Source of the DNA: Dasania phycosphaerae
GTDB lineage: Bacteria > Pseudomonadota > Gammaproteobacteria > Pseudomonadales > Dasaniaceae
Reading direction: 5' to 3'
DNA length: 64,000 nucleotides
NCBI RefSeq assembly: GCF_026891035.1
Contig: NZ_JAPTGG010000012.1
Location: 62,001 to 126,000, forward strand
Shown: in pieces, positions 62,374 through 64,000 of the stretch
Layout of the letters: each line of letters opens with the position of its first letter
Position numbering within the stretch: the stretch's first letter is position 1
Made by a program: the position numbers and the translations under genes
Notes under the pieces: model-generated
Databases searched by the model: none
What the model was told of the DNA's origin: nothing
Seen by the model: the letters and a program-made list of their open reading frames with translations, nothing else

Positions 62374-63159
62374 TTGAGATTACTTCCCTTTTTAACAGTA
62401 TTGAGCGTGTTACTGCTTTCCGCATGCGGTACGGGAAGTAACTATGCGCCCTTGGAAGATCGCTCTAAAACCCCTTTCTCTTTTAATAAACATCATATAG
62501 TTAGCCGCGGGGAAACACTTTACTCCATCGCTTGGCGCTATGATTTAGATGTTCGAGGGTTAGCGGCAACTAACAATATTGCAGCCCCTTATATTATCCA
62601 TCCGGGTAACAAAGTGTTACTGAACGACAAGGGAAAGGTAACATCTGCAGCTAAGAAGTCGCCAGTGATAGCGGCTCGCCAGGCTTCTAAACCTTCACCA
62701 AAAGTCACCGCTGTTACAGCAGTTAATAGTGCCAGTGCTTATAAAAAAACGGCGCAAGAAACTTTGCCCAAGGGCTACCCCTTTCATTGGCAGTGGCCAG
62801 CTAAGGGCAGAGTGACTAAGCCGTTTCGCACTGCCGCACCGCAACACAAAGGTATTGATCTTCATGGTGATTTGCGAGAGTCTGTATTGGCAGCAAACAG
62901 TGGCAAGGTAGTTTACGCTGGCAGTGGCTTAGCGGGTTATGGCAAGTTGATAATCCTTAAGCATGGCGAAAGTTATTTAAGTGCCTATGCACACAACAGC
63001 AAGCTGTTGGTCAACGAAGGTCAGATGATTAAAGTTGGCCAAAAGATTGCTGAAATGGGAGATACCGGCACCAGTACCAATCGCGTTAAATTGCATTTTG
63101 AAATTCGACGTGATGGCAAACCGGTAAACCCTATAAGTTTGTTGCCCAAAAGAAGTTAG
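62374..63159 (+). CDS. nlpD: Murein hydrolase activator NlpD
   Basis: Outer-membrane lipoprotein that activates amidase AmiC during cell separation. The 261-residue protein starts with TTG at 62374. The lipoprotein signal RLLPFLTVLSVLLLSAC follows at once, with Cys18 lipidated, which fixes the start. LysM lies at ~46-91 (HIVSRGETLYSIAWRYDL), then a Lys/Ala-rich linker and an M23/LytM domain (~150-258). HKGID and YAH keep three of the metal/catalytic positions, but the HxH motif reads KLHF, so it is probably an activator and not itself a hydrolase. The preceding 225 bp (62149-62373) are AT-rich with no gene. In E. coli nlpD carries the rpoS promoter. Confidence 0.93.
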   Translation: MRLLPFLTVLSVLLLSACGTGSNYAPLEDRSKTPFSFNKHHIVSRGETLYSIAWRYDLDVRGLAATNNIAAPYIIHPGNKVLLNDKGKVTSAAKKSPVIAARQASKPSPKVTAVTAVNSASAYKKTAQETLPKGYPFHWQWPAKGRVTKPFRTAAPQHKGIDLHGDLRESVLAANSGKVVYAGSGLAGYGKLIILKHGESYLSAYAHNSKLLVNEGQMIKVGQKIAEMGDTGTSTNRVKLHFEIRRDGKPVNPISLLPKRS

Positions 63160-63306
63160 ATGACGTGTTTTACCTGTAATAAACATGTAGTTACAGTTAA
63201 AGAGTACTGAGTTTAGCCAAGTTGTGAGAGGCTGCTATACCAGAAAAACTGTTGAGTTTAGGTATTAGCTTAGTAGTCTTATAACCCAAGAGAGAGGGTG
63301 GAATAT

Positions 63307-64000
63307 ATGGAAGCGACACGGGAAGAGAGTTTAGGCAAAATTGAGTTTGATAAAATTGTTGCCGGAGATTTTGATGTTAATGAAATAGATCTTGATCTGG
63401 ACGATAGCGATGATGATAACGAGGAGTTACTTGGAGCTCCTAAAGCAAAACAAAAATCCAAATCCATAAAACTCCCCGCAGACCGTTTTCAAAAAACACT
63501 AGATGCCACCCAGTTATATTTAAACGAGATTGGTTTCTCCCCCTTATTAACTCCCGAAGAAGAAGTGTATTTTGCTCGCATGGCCATGCGCGGTGAAGAG
63601 GCGGGGCGCAAGCGCATGATAGAAAGTAACCTGCGCTTGGTGGTTAAAATAGCACGCCGCTATGTTAACCGCGGTTTAACCTTATTAGATTTAATTGAAG
63701 AGGGTAACTTAGGCCTGATTCGCGCGGTTGAAAAATTCGACCCCGAACGCGGCTTTCGCTTTTCAACTTACGCGACTTGGTGGATACGTCAAACCATAGA
63801 GCGTGCCATTATGAATCAAACCCGCACCATACGCTTACCCATACATGTGGTGAAAGAGTTAAATGTTTATTTGCGGGCAGCCCGTGAGCTAACCCAAAAG
63901 TTAGATCACGAACCTTCACCAGAAGAGATAGCCGAGTTATTAGATAAGCCGGTAGACGATGTTAAGCGCATGTTGGGTTTAAACGAGCGTGTTGCTTCTA
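63307..64000 (+). CDS. rpoS: RNA polymerase sigma factor RpoS (partial, N-terminal part)
   Basis: Stationary-phase and general stress sigma factor; 231 codons are present and the gene runs off the window. The start ATG 63307 is preceded by GAGAGGG. An acidic N-terminus (EIDLDLDDSDDDNEELLG) leads into region 1.2 (LDATQLYLNEIGFSPLLTPEE). Regions 2.1-2.4 (NLRLVVKIARRYVNRGL; GFRFSTYATWWIRQTIERA) and region 3 (IRLPIHVVKELNVYLRAA) follow and are nearly identical to E. coli RpoS. The 147-bp nlpD-rpoS gap has no terminator. Confidence 0.97.
   Translation, partial: MEATREESLGKIEFDKIVAGDFDVNEIDLDLDDSDDDNEELLGAPKAKQKSKSIKLPADRFQKTLDATQLYLNEIGFSPLLTPEEEVYFARMAMRGEEAGRKRMIESNLRLVVKIARRYVNRGLTLLDLIEEGNLGLIRAVEKFDPERGFRFSTYATWWIRQTIERAIMNQTRTIRLPIHVVKELNVYLRAARELTQKLDHEPSPEEIAELLDKPVDDVKRMLGLNERVAS

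Noticed and set aside
62374..62376. Possible truncation or frameshift at the nlpD start because there is no ATG
   Set aside because: A TTG codon stands directly before an intact lipoprotein signal peptide, so the gene is complete.
63160..63306. Inverted CTGTAA/TTACAG (63174-63196) as a terminator between nlpD and rpoS
   Set aside because: The stem is only 6 bp and AT-rich with no T run; readthrough into rpoS is expected.

Overview
The window is chromosomal DNA from a gammaproteobacterium, most likely a marine, Pseudomonas-related lineage (Cellvibrionales/Spongiibacteraceae-like) rather than an enteric. The block map-glnD-dapC ... rpsB-tsf-pyrH-frr-uppS-cdsA-dxr-rseP-bamA-skp-lpxD-fabZ-lpxA-lpxB-rnhB-dnaE-accA-tilS-pyrG-kdsA-eno-ftsB-ispD-ispF-truD-pcm-nlpD-rpoS follows the Pseudomonas order (dxr after cdsA, dapC beside glnD, a 344-residue DapD). 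arsC-wrbA-DUF2069 is also a Pseudomonas-type neighbourhood. Species assignment is inference. I saw no tRNA, rRNA, CRISPR, insertion sequence or prophage.

Region 1 (1-11,020) is a mixed accessory and housekeeping stretch. It holds the end of a chemoreceptor gene, acetoacetyl-CoA synthetase, a 15-bp tandem repeat, a DUF3820/YejK group, a two-helix membrane protein, a cupin, a YihY/thioredoxin-lipoprotein pair, arsC-wrbA-DUF2069-sppA, glpE and the EF-P paralogue efpL (yeiP). Region 2 (11,114-19,487) is a signalling cluster: a PilZ protein, a GGDEF-EAL protein whose EAL domain looks catalytically damaged, an unknown exported protein, and a 1,677-residue hybrid histidine kinase. Region 3 (19,499-32,060) is mostly on the minus strand. 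It carries DAP/lysine biosynthesis (dapE, dapD, dapC), rlmA, nth, glnD and map. A partner-switching pair (REC-PP2C-HATPase plus STAS protein, HsbR/HsbA-like) and a cyclic-nucleotide-binding/rhodanese protein sit among them.

Region 4 (32,061-64,000) is the plus-strand core supercluster: translation (rpsB, tsf, frr), nucleotide supply (pyrH, pyrG), isoprenoid and C55 lipid synthesis (dxr, ispD, ispF, uppS), phospholipid and fatty acid synthesis (cdsA, fabZ, accA), lipid A and KDO synthesis (lpxD, lpxA, lpxB, kdsA), outer-membrane assembly (bamA, skp), envelope stress proteolysis (rseP), replication (dnaE, rnhB), glycolysis (eno) and division (ftsB). It ends in nlpD and the start of rpoS. Two differences from the usual order stand out: surE is missing between truD and pcm, and a DUF368 membrane protein (the family of C55-P translocases) lies between pcm and nlpD.

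The most useful second looks are the degenerate EAL domain, the altered iron-sulfur cysteine pattern in Nth, the displaced cysteine in the rhodanese domain of the cNMP-binding protein, the missing surE, a small dispersed palindromic repeat family at two gene junctions, and the free-standing partner switch. I did not find a convincing wholly new system; most of the window is well-conserved core genome.
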